A DNA stretch of 64,000 bases from Hygrophila difformis. Lineage: Eukaryota > Streptophyta > Magnoliopsida > Lamiales > Acanthaceae. Location of the stretch: NCBI GenBank assembly GCA_030278955.1, contig JAOANR010000004.1:20778976-20842975 (forward strand), read 5' to 3'. Below are positions 1-11,526 of the stretch, piece after piece (positions within the stretch are counted from its first letter, which is position 1; each line of letters begins with the position of its first letter). The position numbers and the translations under genes were made by a program. A model generated the notes under the pieces. The model was not told the DNA's origin and did no database searches. It was given only the letters and a program-made list of their open reading frames with translations.

Positions 1-1145
1 TGGTGGGTTTTCACATAACAAATCAACTCCAAAAATTCTCAAAAATTTACAGTAGCTAGATCTAAGTCTTAGGAACGTTTTTCATGTTTTAAGTTTTTTC
101 CGTTTGAGTTCGTTTTAAGGTTCGGAAAAATTCATCAAATCTGTTGCGCCGATAGAAAGTTTAGATTGACAGATTTACGGTTTCTTGTTAATCTTTTAGT
201 TTTGAATGTTTTAATTCATCCCAAAACCATTTAAGAGTTAACTTACTGAGTTTATGAAGGTCCGGGAGCGTCTATTCGAAGGCGTGGCTTCCAGTCCACC
301 GTTTCTCCTCTCCGTTCGTCGGGTTCTACGATCTAGATCCAATACGGGGTGTAGAAAGAAAAAGGAGATGATTAGGATTCGTTTTCGAATCGTTTATTGA
401 ATGGAGATTGGATCGAGACTTACCACAACTATGGAGATCTGTAGGGAAACTCGTCCACAGCGTTCGTCTTGGTTTCGTGCCTCCGACGACTTCGGATTTA
501 GGGTTTCGAATGTATAGAATGTTGTAGGGTTTTGTAAACTTGTTTGGGGCTCCCGAGGGGTTTATTTATAGATTTCCCAAGTCCTAGGGCGTCCAACATC
601 TGACCTAAAGGTCTTGGGTCGAGAGATGTTCAACCGAAAGTCGAAAAATCCGCGTTCGGGCGAGAGATTCACGCAACAAACAAATCTGTGGGGTGGCGCG
701 GCCGTGGCGCGGCGATTCCCCTTTGACCGCGCGGCCACCGCGCGACACTCGCCTGGACTTCGGTCCGGGCGGGTCGTGCGATCCGTCGTGCCTTTCCGCC
801 TCTCTTTCGGGTTTCTATCCCTCTATGCTCCCGAATTCCGGTTTCCGGGGTATCTTCGGGTCTCTACTTCCTCTCTAAATTTTCACTCGGGTCTAATTGG
901 ATGTTTTGGACTCGAATACTCGAGTTCATTAGTGTCGGGTTTTGGTGTACAATTTATTTACCTTTAATAATTCTTCTTATCTAATTAAATTCCTTTTTGA
1001 GTTAAAATCCCATTTCTCATTTCCTTATCTTTATTTATTTATTTATTTGCTGGATTCATTTATTTATTTATGGTATTTATTTTATTTATTATTTATTTAT
1101 TTAATTATCGTTTTATTTTATGATTGAAAATTCACGGGTATTACA
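1..1145 (-). mobile_element. Truncated LTR of a Tekay-type Ty3/gypsy element
   Basis: The segment ends at 1145 in ...CGGGTATTACA, the same terminus that closes the Tekay LTRs ending at 53472 and 61709. It carries the same GC-rich block (about 690-800, with GGTCCGGGCGGGTC) followed by a T-rich AT tail. Read on the minus strand it is the U3 end of the LTR, starting TGTAATACCCG. The other end lies outside the window, so it cannot be said whether this is a solo LTR or one end of a full element. Short reading frames in the GC-rich block look incidental. Confidence 0.75.
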
Positions 1146-1271
1146 CTGCCATTGACATTGTGATCTTCCCACATGCTTCAGATGTTCTTTTGCATGCACT
1201 GTTATGCTCTCGCTCCATATCCGTATACTGGCTTGATTTTATTTGCTAAGTAATCTAATTTTTTTGTGCTA

Positions 1272-1629
1272 GGTTTTCTTCCCCTATTGTCGCGACCACC
1301 ATTGGGTCCTTTTTGTAGCCGACTCTGACAGGAAGCAGATCTGGTATTTTAACAGTCGCATCCGCTAGCCCGGATTCGATGTCGACAAATTGGTTATCAA
1401 GCGTGTGCTCCATTGCTTGAAGACTGTAGCGGAGGAGTATGGCAGCACAGACTGGTCGGTCCCGTTTCAAATTGTCACCAGCTTCCACGCGACGCAGCCA
1501 GATGGACATGCGTGCGGGATTTTTATTTTATTCTACATGAGATACTTCCGGGGTCATATCCGGAATGATATGCTCATAGAAATTTGTAAACAGCTGGTCG
1601 TAGATGCCCTGCGTGCAAAGTTTGCATAA
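1272..1629 (+). pseudogene. Ulp1-like (C48) cysteine protease exon, broken
   Basis: The plus strand reads from a splice-acceptor-like TTTTTGTGCTAG (ending 1271) into a C48/Ulp1-type protease domain of about 118 residues. Visible landmarks are the catalytic-His neighbourhood HHWVLFVAD and the Gln/Cys region QPDGHACGIFILFYMRY, where Cys replaces the usual DCG context. The acidic position that follows the His strand reads YFNSR instead of the more usual D-S. An in-frame TAG interrupts the domain in CGC-TAG-CCC (about 1366-1368), and the frame ends at TAA near 1627. The N-terminal part is missing; a retrotransposon LTR ends 126 bp upstream. Ulp1-like domains are known passengers of plant Mutator-like elements (Kaonashi type), and a FAR1/MULE-like gene lies tail to tail at 2548-5860, so a MULE origin is likely but inferred. 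Confidence 0.6.
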
Positions 1630-1821
1630 TATGTTGTTCTTGGCACGCACAACCGGTGTTTGGACAGTGTCAGGGTGTTGGCAGGTGCTCCCTCGCCTAG
1701 TGAAGATTGTGTTGGAGAGGATGCCATTCCCATTTGTGCTGTTGCTCCCATCATTCAGCCAAGTGATTGGGATCGTGGGAAGGGGAAGCAGAAAATTTAA
1801 TTCCCCTGCACAACAGGACAT

Positions 1822-2547
1822 CTATTCATCCTTTTAAAACAATAGTTCGACACTACTGTGGCTTAACATTATTTTTTGTGGTTCGGATTTTACTATTCTA
1901 GACATATTTAACCCTTTTGGACACGGTTTTCACTTATTATATAATGTTATTGAATTCCTCCTTTTACCCATTCTTGAGAATCTGTTTATTCTGTAGTGCT
2001 ATTGCATAAACCCTTATATGTTCTATTTCTGGCTGAAAATGATATTCGGCTTTATGTGACATGCTCCCCTATCGCATCAGTTATTAATTCATATTTCATA
2101 CATCATCTTTTCTTTTTGTTCCTTTATTCTTTTTATATATTATTCCACTTTCGGACACACCCTTATTATATAATTAATACACATACGCACAGTTACACAT
2201 GAATGCTACTTCATTGTTTTATAATTCTTACATGAACTCTGTAACACTATGCTATTTCATGTTGCAAAGCAGGATACACTCAATAAAGGTTAGTGCTCCA
2301 TTGCAGTGTACCAAATGTTCCTCTTCAAACTTCAACCCTTAAAATAAATTATCTAATATTTAAGGAATATCAACACACGTCAAATTGCCTTCACATGCGA
2401 TGACTTATGCGCTGTGTGACAGAAATTCTAAACAAAACCACACTTATAAGTTGATTCATTTTATTTCTCCCAATTTTTTTTTTTTAACACGTATAAGTCA
2501 TGGAAGATGAATAAGAGCTATCATACATTACAATTCCAATAACTCCC
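1822..2547. other. Intergenic AT-rich DNA between two convergent pseudogenes
   Basis: No coding signal, terminal repeat or RNA gene is seen here. It separates the 3' end of the Ulp1-like exon from the 3' end of the FAR1-like gene, and includes a T10 run near 2470-2486. Confidence 0.5.
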
Positions 2548-5500
2548 TTATTCTACATTGTCCGGCCATCTTATGACACTCATGCTCTTACTTCGCTTGT
2601 TTTTTCTTCTTAATAGCCCCCCGAACGACTTCCGAGATTGTTTTACGCCTTTTTTCGGCCCGAACCTTCTAGGATTCGATTTCAACGTCAAAGCAACATC
2701 CCCACATTCTTCTGCATATTGCTTCCTACATTCACCATTACCTGCAAGTCCATTTCAAGGACATAGTTGTCACATTGTGGTTAAAACTAGTATGATCATA
2801 TTTATGCTAATTAATATACTTACCTTCCTGTATAATGTCCTCCACCGCCTTGTTGCTAGCTTCACTTAGGAATGCGTTCAGGTGATATAAAAACATGTTC
2901 GTGCTCTCTGTATCATGTGTAATGAGTTGTCTAGCGGCTGCCATTGCAGTGGTGACTACAGTATCTCGAACCTCTTGCGTCGCCATAGCATTCTCACCCA
3001 AACTTGCCCCATCTACACCAGCAATACAGGCTTTCACACACCACCGATCAAGTACATATTTCTCCGGTACTGTCTTATACTGTTTTGTCCCGGATCCCCC
3101 CACAATAACCATAACACGTAAAGCATGTCGGCATAGCACACCCCAGTTCTCGAATTTACAACATGTACAACTAATGGCCCCAACACTAGGGTTCACCATC
3201 ACCTTATGCGTTTTGTTCAGGCTCTTTACCTTATTCGGGTTTGTGACAATGTAGACTTGGGTTCCTAAGAAGGCCATCTCCTTCTCTTCATGGATTTCAA
3301 ACTTGAAAGACGAATCATACTCTTTACAAAAAATGTTGAACATCGAGGGAGTATAAGATAATGAAACCGACCCCACCAGTGAGTTCCACGGATGACGTGC
3401 TGCCATGTTCTTATCCATTGACTTGAATTGTAGTTCAGTCTCGTGCGCCCTCCTGCCTTCTATCGCACGGTCGAAATGTATAAAAAATTGGGCAACATTG
3501 TCATCAACTTGGAGATGCCTGCAGCAGTTACATTTTTCACTATTTGATAATCGGCCAAATAATAACACAAATGCCAGATAAAAACAACAACAAACAGAAA
3601 CCATTTAAATGTGAATACCGTTTCAGGGTTGCATTTGTAGACTCGTTGATCTGTGTAGTGCGCATACCAGCTGTGAATTGTCGCCGTCTCCAAGCTGATG
3701 ACCAATGCTTGCGCAGTGTATGTATGCCGTCAAGCCACCTATGTGTCCCTCCACCAAAGCATTCATCAAGCATCATTCTCCAATATTTGTCGAATTCACT
3801 TACATTTATAACTTTGTACACCAAAATATGGAAAAACTCCGCAAACCTGACCATCGCAAGCACCAAGAACATATATTAGAAGCTAAATATTCACATATGG
3901 TTAATCTTGACCATTGGTAATAGCATACCTCTTCGTGTACATCTTACTTAGGTTCTTCTTTGCATTTTCTAGAATATGCCAGGTGCATAAACCATGGTAG
4001 GTTTTCGGTAGAACTTTCCGGATAGCAGCTGCCATAGCTGGATCCTGGTCTGTCATGATGCTTCTCGGGTGAGCAGCTGATAAGCATGAAAACATATTTC
4101 AAATAATTAAACAAAAACTAACCAATCAATCATATTATTAGATTGGTTTTTTCGTGCACTCACGGCCAATGCCTGATGCAGCAGAATAAAGTTTGCTCAC
4201 ATTAACAAATTTAAATATTGGCTTCACACAACAATTGATCCCATCTCCTACCCATGCACTACACACACACTCTCACCTTCCATACAATTGAGAAAAGTAT
4301 TTAGCAACCACTTGAATGTCGCTTGTGTCTCGTCTAGTAATAGTGCAGCACCAAACACGCAACATCTCCTATGTTGATTGAATCCAACTATTAAAGCTGC
4401 AGTAGTCATATATTTCAGTTCAACATTCAGGTACAGAAACATAGCACAAAAACACAGTCACTACAGCATACACATAAGCCTAAGATCACATTGAGTTGGA
4501 TAAAATTTTGCCTACCCCCTTTTCCATACAATCTAATCCGTTAAATGAAAAATACATAAAATTTAACTCTATTCAGGGAACATTACCCATTGGTCATGCA
4601 TTTTTGTTCGTGTTGAAAGTTGTGTCCATAGCTACAACATCTCCGTAAAGCTTGTAATCTTCCCTCATCTTCGAGTCAGCCCAGAAAATACTGCATATTT
4701 GCTTATCATCATCGACGTCCATGCTGTAGAAGAATTTCTGTTCCAAACGTTCCTTATCCTTGAAATATTTCAGTATGGCATGGCTTTCACCCTTTTTGAC
4801 GTTTTTCCTACGCCTGCAGTTCATCATGTTTTTAAGATCGGATTTCAAGAACCCAACCTTCTCGGCACCACCCGCCATTGCCTTAATAAGCCCGTACGAT
4901 TCTCATATTGACAATCCCGCCTTCTCACCAAGGTCCGCAATCATCTCATGATGTTGCAGAATCCTACGGTTGGATCTCAACACGTGCACCGTGGTCCTAT
5001 CTTGCATCGGGTGATTATGTTCATCATGGTACTTGTTCACAACATAAACCTCTCGTTTCAAATCATATTTAAATGAGATCATAGCAGTGCATCCAACACG
5101 TGTATCATCCAATATTCGTACTTTGCTTTGGCTAGATTCTCCCATAAACGATTGTTCTGCCGGGTCTTTGTTCGATGGATTGACCTTGCTATTGTCCTTA
5201 TACCCTTCCTTGCTACAACAACAAAGCATCCACCTTACCAAATATTTGTCTCGCGGTGCTGTTTTCTCATATTGTTTGCGCACTGAGAAACCACGGCTGT
5301 GTGCGAAGTTTATGTATGTAGTGTACGCATCTCTAACACTCTTGTATTCACGATCTTCAAATTCCTGAATGTCTGCATATTTTCATTGTAAAAAAAAAAA
5401 GAATCAGCTCTAATGATAGACCACTTGTGATGAACCTAAATTGCCCAAACCCACATCACAGCCATTTGGATTTCTCTCCTGCCATTGCTTACTGTACATT

Positions 5501-5860
5501 ACCTAAACCCTAAACCTTCAAAAAAAATTTGAGTTTACCTGTTAGAACCGGTGCCACATGGCTGCATAAGTCCGTGTTAATCACGGAAATCCCCTCGGAA
5601 CACGTTTCATTACCACGCACTGCATCACCATCATCCTCCACGTTCTCAGACCCTGGAAATGCCTCCGTTTCATCACATCCCTTCGAAACATCATCTTCTC
5701 CTACAAAAGTGTACTCCCCATGTTGAGTATCATCATATTCACCACGGCTGCCATCGGACACCACTTCTTCGTGCAGGCTGTCCACTATGTCATCCGGGAA
5801 GTGATTCAGATCCAGCATCCTCTTGCTATGCCTGCCGCCGAATGCCCTTCTTCTTCCCAC
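2548..5860 (-). pseudogene. FAR1-RELATED SEQUENCE / MULE-transposase-like gene, seven exons, two nonsense codons
   Basis: Seven minus-strand exons can be placed at 5860-5539, 5372-4587, 4396-4277, 4076-3929, 3846-3619, 3518-2824 and 2741-2548. All introns are GT-AG, all six junctions are phase-compatible, and the sum is 2493 bp (831 codons with stop). Exon 1 is acidic. Exon 2 has the FAR1 DNA-binding domain (GFSVRKQYEK, then HDEHNHP). Exons 2-5 hold the MULE transposase core (VVAMDTTFNTN, VGFNQHRRCCVFGAALLLDET, ITTDQDPAM-like IMTDQDPAMAAAI, HGLCTWHI). Exon 6 has the SWIM zinc finger (CTCCKFENWGVLCRHALRV). The last exon is Lys/Arg-rich. Exon 2 contains two in-frame TGA codons (4901-4903 and 4594-4596), the first consistent with CGA-to-TGA decay. 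Family members are transcription factors domesticated from Mutator-like transposases; this copy may be a decayed FRS gene or an intron-bearing MULE transposase. The start ATG is the least certain point. Confidence 0.8.
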
Positions 5861-7429
5861 GGGTTGAATTTTGGTTCACCGAAATTCCATAACTAATTCC
5901 TCTATCAAATGGAAGTTACAAAAGATGCAATTATTTTCGCCCAGTAATTGCGGAAGCTCGCCCATAAATGGGGGACAAACATATTCTCTTGCCAATTACA
6001 ATTAATGGATTCGGATGGAAAGTTTTCATACCATAGAGCCGCGTAGCACCTCCTACACTATGCTGGAACATGTCTGGAAATGCAGACTATTAAGTGTCTG
6101 CATAGTAACCTAATTGCATTTTTTGAACCAAAATTTCAGTTCAGTTCACATTTACTTAATGAAGGCTAGATGAAACAATCTTGAAGTTCCTTAAACACGA
6201 ACAATAATACTTGCCCACTTGGTAAGTTGTAGACATCACCATCGGGTCACTAAACATCACTTTAGTTGTCACGTACATCACTTTATTGGTATAGGATATC
6301 ACTGCTAACGGTATGTCGTGTGCAGCGGTGTTCATGGGTTTCAACCATCGCTGAGGCACGCACGCAGGTTTGCAAAATATTTCACAAACTCGTGTACATG
6401 GTGATAAGCGAGAACGAATTCAACGCAAAGATGGCCTGGGCCCCCAACACCCCTATCGACGAAAGAAATTGGCTACACCCTACGGTCAAAGGAATGCAAA
6501 CTGTGGCCAAGGAGGCGTCGGGTGATGGGGACTCTAAGTGAAATTATGTGCGAGTCAACTGAAATGATTTTTGCCTAGGTCCCTATGATGTGTGTCATTT
6601 GAATGTAATATGAATTCATCCCTGCTAATTTTAAAAGTGATTATAATGAGGTGATAATTCAACGTTGGAGGATATTTTATTATATGATTACTGCGTACTA
6701 AGTCAATTGGAACGAAGGTAATTGCGTATGATATATGATATTCATATTCAAGTCTATCACTATAACAAACATACGAAAGAAATTTGGCAAACAGAAGAGA
6801 GATAAGGAAATCCAAGAAGCATATGAACTTCGTATTTCATGTTAAAACATTCTCAAGCGAAATTTGGCCTTTAAGCACGGGATTGGACAATAATGCACAA
6901 AACAACAATTCCAAAACTCAAATAATTATGAAATCTGGCCTAACAGAACAAGAAAACCAACACCCAATACCTCGATTAATGCAAAGGACCTCGATAAATG
7001 ACTAGGGATGGCGATGGCCTGTTCGGGGTCTCAGCGAGCAAAAATAGGGGGAAACCCTCCGTGATCAATGGCCTACCGGCGAGGCCCTTCGGTGGACAAC
7101 AATGCTGTGGCGGTGCTGGGTTTGGGCGAGACGGCGGAAGGCGGTTCTCAAATAACACGCGGATGGAAACCCCAATTGATGAGAAGGAGACGAACGGTGT
7201 GTGTTTATTATGTATTGAAACAAAATCTCCTACACAAAACTGGTTTTTTGAATTGATACTTTCTAACTAAAAGGCGTGAAAAGTTGGATTTATTCTGCCA
7301 TCCAGTTATTCCCAAACAGACATCGTTAATGCAGCACGTATATCACTTTTGTACACTCCATCACTTATATGGCTTGGGGCATCATGGCTGCATATGCAGC
7401 AGCTGCACCCAAGCCATTCCCCCATTTTC

Positions 7430-7475
7430 TTTTCAGTATAAATATTTTAAGGATCGAAACATTGGTTTAAATTTG
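7430..7475 (+). repeat. Dispersed repeat, copy 1 (TATAAATA-YTTTAAGGATCG type)
   Basis: The segment carries CAGTATAAATATTTTAAGGA followed by TCGAAACATT, closely matching 9460-9505 in the same orientation about 2 kb away. The identity of the parent repeat is unknown. Confidence 0.5.
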
Positions 7476-8298
7476 TCGCATAAAGTAAATATTTGCCGCA
7501 CGATGCACAAATTTTGGTAATAATAGGAGTGGTAATCTTGTCAACTTGTCGTATGGGTTCCTGTGACTAGTTCCAATAGAATGTTGAGACCTAACTGTAA
7601 ACCCTACCTATAAAATGGCTTAGCTATAGCCAGTCCAATTTGCAAACATCTTACACACCCTAAGAAGAATTCTGGCGATTGAAACAGTTCCAGGTTGAGA
7701 TTAGGTAGGTATATTAGGTCCGACCCGCATTCAAAATCAAATTAGGGACTAAGAATAGAAAGCCTCAACAATCCCGGATTCAACAAGCCAAGATTTAACA
7801 ATTGGTGGAAACGAAAAACACTTATAAGAATTTTGCATGGCTCGCGCTTCCTGTTTGTGTGTGCTATCAACGTCCTCATCACACGTTGAACCATCATACA
7901 ATGCGCGAGGAAGAGAAACAAAAGGGAAGGGAACCATGTGAGCTATGTTCGCGTCTCCTCCAGCGCCTTCTCTCTCACGCGAATCACATGGCACAAGCTG
8001 AAGAAGAAAAAAACCAAGCAAGAGCCAAGAAGCCAACCATGCATGCAGAGAACTCCAGAGCATTATCGTCTCACGCCAACCTCAAGTCTCACACTGAATG
8101 CACCCATGCAAGAAACAATCCAATCTGCTCGTGTGGAGAACTCTACTCGCGTATCCTCCCCTCACGCCAGCTAGGACCACGCGCTAATGGCTGCTCGAGT
8201 GCCTTTCCCTTTTTTTAATTTGCTTCGTTGGTTGCTTAATTGCATGTAATCATTCCCTAAGTATGCTTGATCATTATTAGGATTATTAACCTATAACC

Positions 8299-8306
8299 TA
8301 TAAATA
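8299..8306 (+). promoter_or_regulatory. TATA-box-like motif in unassigned DNA
   Basis: TATAAATA is followed by GGATCC and a C/T-rich stretch of the kind seen at plant transcription starts (CATTTTCATTCCTCATCTC). No downstream gene was recognised, so this is only a candidate; it could belong to an unrecognised LTR. Confidence 0.25.
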
Positions 8307-9459
8307 GGATCCTTAGCCATTTTCATTCCTCATCTCTGTTTTGAATATTGATAAGAAGTCTTTACTATTTATAGCAAATGAACCATTATTAAGGATTAAC
8401 AATGGTTTCCTTTACTATTATGCCTGTATTGTATACCTGTACTATAGATTATTCTTGAAATGGTTGCTCTGCGGTTCTTTGCATATGGGCTTGCTAGGCA
8501 TTAGGCAATGTTTGCTGAACCCCGTGTATTTATCTATTTCAGGAATAGAGAATGTCAAGATTCAGTCTGGTATGCTAGTCTAGTAGTATTATTGTCTTGG
8601 TGTAGTGGCTGGTAGCCACAATTCACAAACTCCAGTGCCCTTATGTGAGATTTCAATTTCGTATATCTGTTCGTGAGTATGATACGTGTTCTTGTTTCTG
8701 TTATAGCATGTTGTGTCTCCATCTCGTACTACTGGTGAGCCTAAATTAACTCACCACTTATTTAGATTAGATTAGGCGGTACAAAGTGCCGATAGAGACG
8801 AGGTCGTTTACACTTGGGAACGGACCACCTTCACTGGACCGGGTTAATTACGCGTTGGTGTATGTAGGTGAAAGGTTCCCCAACACCTTCCATGATTTTA
8901 TTCTTTGCCTCTTTGGGGTTTGATTCTTTATCTTTGCCATAGTTCGACGTGTTAGTTATTCAGGAACTTAGTAGTCTTTTTCTATCACTTCCTAGCTAGC
9001 TAGTTAGAGGTCATTTGCCTCTAAATTAGCCTCCAACATTGTAGCCCGCCAGAAATAATATCCTTCACTGTGTAGATGACCCCCACGGTGCTAGGGTACT
9101 ATTAGCAAAGGAATATTTATATTTAAATCCTTGGAATTTTGGAACGAATCATAGATCCCTCAAGCAATATAGGGTTTGTCGATGTGATTAGTTTGTTTGT
9201 ATTTTTTCTTCGGTAGAGTAGTTTTTTCTTTTTTATTTAATGTGTTGGGTTTTTGATTATTTCCGATCCAATGTACTTTAGAAGTACAAAAAATTAGACC
9301 AAGATCAAAAACCTTCGTCAAATAAGAATCTACTTTTGAATAAATTGTTGTATGATCAAATTAAACTAGAATATCGTGACTCTGTGTTATATATATATGA
9401 GGGCCTTCAAAAGTAGTATATTAATATTCCATATGGGCCGACGAAGTATCATTTGCTTT

Positions 9460-9505
9460 CCAGTATAAATACTTTAAGGATCGAAACATTAATGGTTCAA
9501 ACTTG
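9460..9505 (+). repeat. Dispersed repeat, copy 2 (TATAAATA-YTTTAAGGATCG type)
   Basis: The segment carries CAGTATAAATACTTTAAGGA followed by TCGAAACATT, the direct-repeat partner of the copy at 7430. Flanks on both sides diverge quickly. Confidence 0.5.
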
Positions 9506-9866
9506 TTCTCATTGTTGTTGAAAATTTGTGTATTTTGAGACCAAATTATATTATTTTTTCAGTTGCCAGCTACTTATTTATTTTATTTTCAGGAATTTAT
9601 TAAGATTATTAAGAACTAATTACGAACTAATTATTCGTTATATATAAACAGTTGAAAATATGCAATAGTTAATCCCATTTGAGGCCTGTGATTGAACGTA
9701 CAGTATCATTGTAGGGGAAGGGCTATGGTGCGGACATGCACCATGCGGACGATGATCTCCACCGTTGATCATTGCATCATCCAACGGTTGAGATCATTTG
9801 TAGGATTAGTTTCGTAATTTTATTTGTTAGGTATTTCTTCAGCTTATATAGTTTGTACTTTGATGC

Positions 9867-10026
9867 AGGATCAAATCTGATGTTAGAGCTGAAAGGGGTG
9901 GTCTCTCAACTCCCTTCGTCCTTGCTAGCATGCCTTGAATCTATCTTTCCCCTGACGGGTAAACATGCGGAAGATCCAATATATTCTATCAGGGAACTAT
10001 TTCATCAGTTGAATTCAGCGACGTGA
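9867..10026 (+). pseudogene. Possible captured exon fragment inside the MULE
   Basis: An acceptor-like TTTGATGCAG precedes an open stretch of roughly 50 codons that includes LMLELKGVVSQLPSSLLACL and continues to the first CAGCGAC repeat. Composition is richer in G+C than the surrounding DNA and the residues look protein-like (amphipathic, Leu-rich). I do not recognise the parent gene. The frame stops at the TGA at 10024-10026. Capture of a host exon by a Mutator-like element is an inference. Confidence 0.35.
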
Positions 10027-10350
10027 CATACACAACTCAGCGATGGAGACAATTCAATTCAGCGACATGGCCCTATGTAATTCAGCGACATTATTGTATT
10101 TATCTCAGCGACGTTTGAAGTTCAGTGGGATTTTAAACGCATCTCAGCGACGGAGCCTTCACAATTCAGCGACATGGGATATGCAATTCAGCGATATAAA
10201 TATATTCATTTCATCGACGCAATTTCATACATTTCAACGATATAGTTCTATGCATGTTAGCGCCTCTCAGCGACGGAGTCTCACACAATTCAGCGGCATG
10301 GCCCTGTGTAATTCCGCGACAAGACCAACACATTTCAGCGACTTGATATA
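10018..10350 (+). repeat. Degenerate tandem array with TCAGCGAC core
   Basis: About a dozen spaced copies of a degenerate unit centred on (A/T)TCAGCGAC occur at 20-35 bp intervals, for example AATTCAGCGACATGG several times, with CTCAGCGACG variants and some decayed copies (TTCATCGACG, TTCAACGATA). It lies between the two TIRs of the element at 9715-10477. Confidence 0.75.
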
Positions 10351-10667
10351 GTACTTCTCAACGACAAGACTACTCCTACAAATGATCTCAACCGTTGGAT
10401 GATGAAAATGATCAACGGTGGAGATGACCGTCCGCACGTTCGCACGGATGTATCATCCGCACCCTAACATACACCTTCATTGTAGTGCCCATGGAAAGGA
10501 TGATGTATTTGCTATCATTTTACAAAGAAAGTTTAATAAGATTAAATCAAGATCGAGAAAATTAATTGATTGAGTTCATTGCTGCAGTGTTAGCAAACTC
10601 AATTTTTTTTTAGGAGCGTTGGCAAACTCAATTCATGAATCTTCACCGATATAGGGCAAAAATATAA

Positions 10668-10930
10668 TTCTTCCTCCGTTCTTGAAAAGTTGAAACATTT
10701 ATAATTTTTACGCAATTCAATACATATTTTAAACACTTAATATCTCAAATTGTATAAAAGTAAAAATTATAAAAAATTAATATTCTAAAACTACGCGATA
10801 AGACGAATCTAACAATATCTCACTTGACTATATTTTATTTTATATTACTATATTAAAAAATCGAATCAAATGCATTTAATAAATAGTGTAAACTATTCAC
10901 ATTTTTCAACTAAAAAAAAAACGGAGGGAG
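10668..10930. mobile_element. Stowaway-like MITE
   Basis: The right end reads AAAAACGGAGGGAG followed by TA (10931-10932) and the left end reads TTCCTCCGTTCTTGAAAAGT. The subterminal sequences are inverted (AAAAGTTGAAAC left, TTTTCAACT right). The interior is AT-rich and non-coding. The left tip is slightly degraded. Confidence 0.75.
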
Positions 10931-10932
10931 TA

Positions 10933-11320
10933 TAAAATATAAACCGTTGAGAGACTCTCTAAATTACTACTACATGACAGTACAATTTGTCGAGCTACGC
11001 TACGCGGAAATTAGCTGGAAATTACAGCAGAAAACAGAGTTTGGTGACAGCCCGTGAAAATTGAAATGAAATGAAATACTAATAATTTGTACCACACAGT
11101 ATGGTAGTATGTACTATTTGACAAGACATGGGATCCATGCACATCAAATCATTAGCAATCAGCCACCACTAATAAGCTAACCTCTTCACTGCACAAAGTC
11201 TTAATTAAAACAATGCATGCATTATTATTAGTACAGGTTAACGCATAGATTGGACATTGGAGGGGATTTTTAACACATGAATAATGTAGATGTGAAAATT
11301 GTAATAAGAGAGGTGTAAAA
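10933..11320. other. AT-rich intergenic DNA
   Basis: No feature was seen between the MITE and the SINE target duplication. Confidence 0.4.
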
Positions 11321-11333
11321 CATAATGGTGTTG

Positions 11334-11510
11334 TTTATTTTTATATTTTTGGTAGAACTTAACACTTATGTGTCGGCAAAGGTATGTGGGAGCGCAAGCC
11401 ACACAAATTACAAAGGAGATAAAGGGGAGAGATAAGGGGCCAGGTGTGAATCGAACCCCAACCTATTGTTGGAAGGCAGGGAACATCATCACGTCAAGTT
11501 CCATTTCCAA
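11334..11510 (-). mobile_element. tRNA-derived SINE
   Basis: On the minus strand it has a box-B-like GGTTCGATTC and then the family body CCCCTTATCTCTCCCCTTTA and TTGTGTGGCTTGCGCTCCCAC, shared with the SINEs at 12278 and 16505. An A/T-rich tail points to the left (AAAAATATAAAAA on the minus strand). Imperfect direct repeats flank it (CATAATGGTGTTG at 11321-11333 and CATAATAGTGGTGTTG at 11511-11526), consistent with target-primed insertion. Confidence 0.75.
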
Positions 11511-11526
11511 CATAATAGTGGTGTTG

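Larger units (their letters stand above)
5861..9705. other. Intergenic region, no confident gene
   Basis: There are scattered short open frames but no recognisable domain. The most exon-like piece is a plus-strand frame ending near 6541 that contains FHKLVYMVISENEF; it has no recognised homology. A GC-richer patch at 6998-7260 is open on the plus strand without a recognised product and could be 5' sequence of the neighbouring FAR1-like gene. TATA-like strings occur at 7609-7616 (TATAAAAT) and 8299-8306 (TATAAATA). Nothing else is supported. Confidence 0.4.
9715..10477. mobile_element. Mutator-like (possible Pack-MULE) non-autonomous TIR element
   Basis: Near-identical inverted repeats of about 90 bp bound the segment: left 9719-9810 and right about 10370-10470. 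They share ATGATCTCCACCGTTGATCA-type and CATCCAACGGTTGAGATCAT cores and GGTGCGGA-type outer ends. A perfect 9-bp direct repeat TCATTGTAG flanks it (9706-9714 and 10478-10486), the duplication length typical of Mutator superfamily elements. No transposase is encoded. Inside lie a possible captured exon (about 9867-10026) and an array of CAGCGAC-containing repeats (about 10018-10350). Confidence 0.75.

Noticed and set aside
6266..6541. A real small gene near the FAR1-like locus
   Set aside because: Open frame of 91 codons without recognised homology, start or splice support; left as a remark in the intergenic entry.
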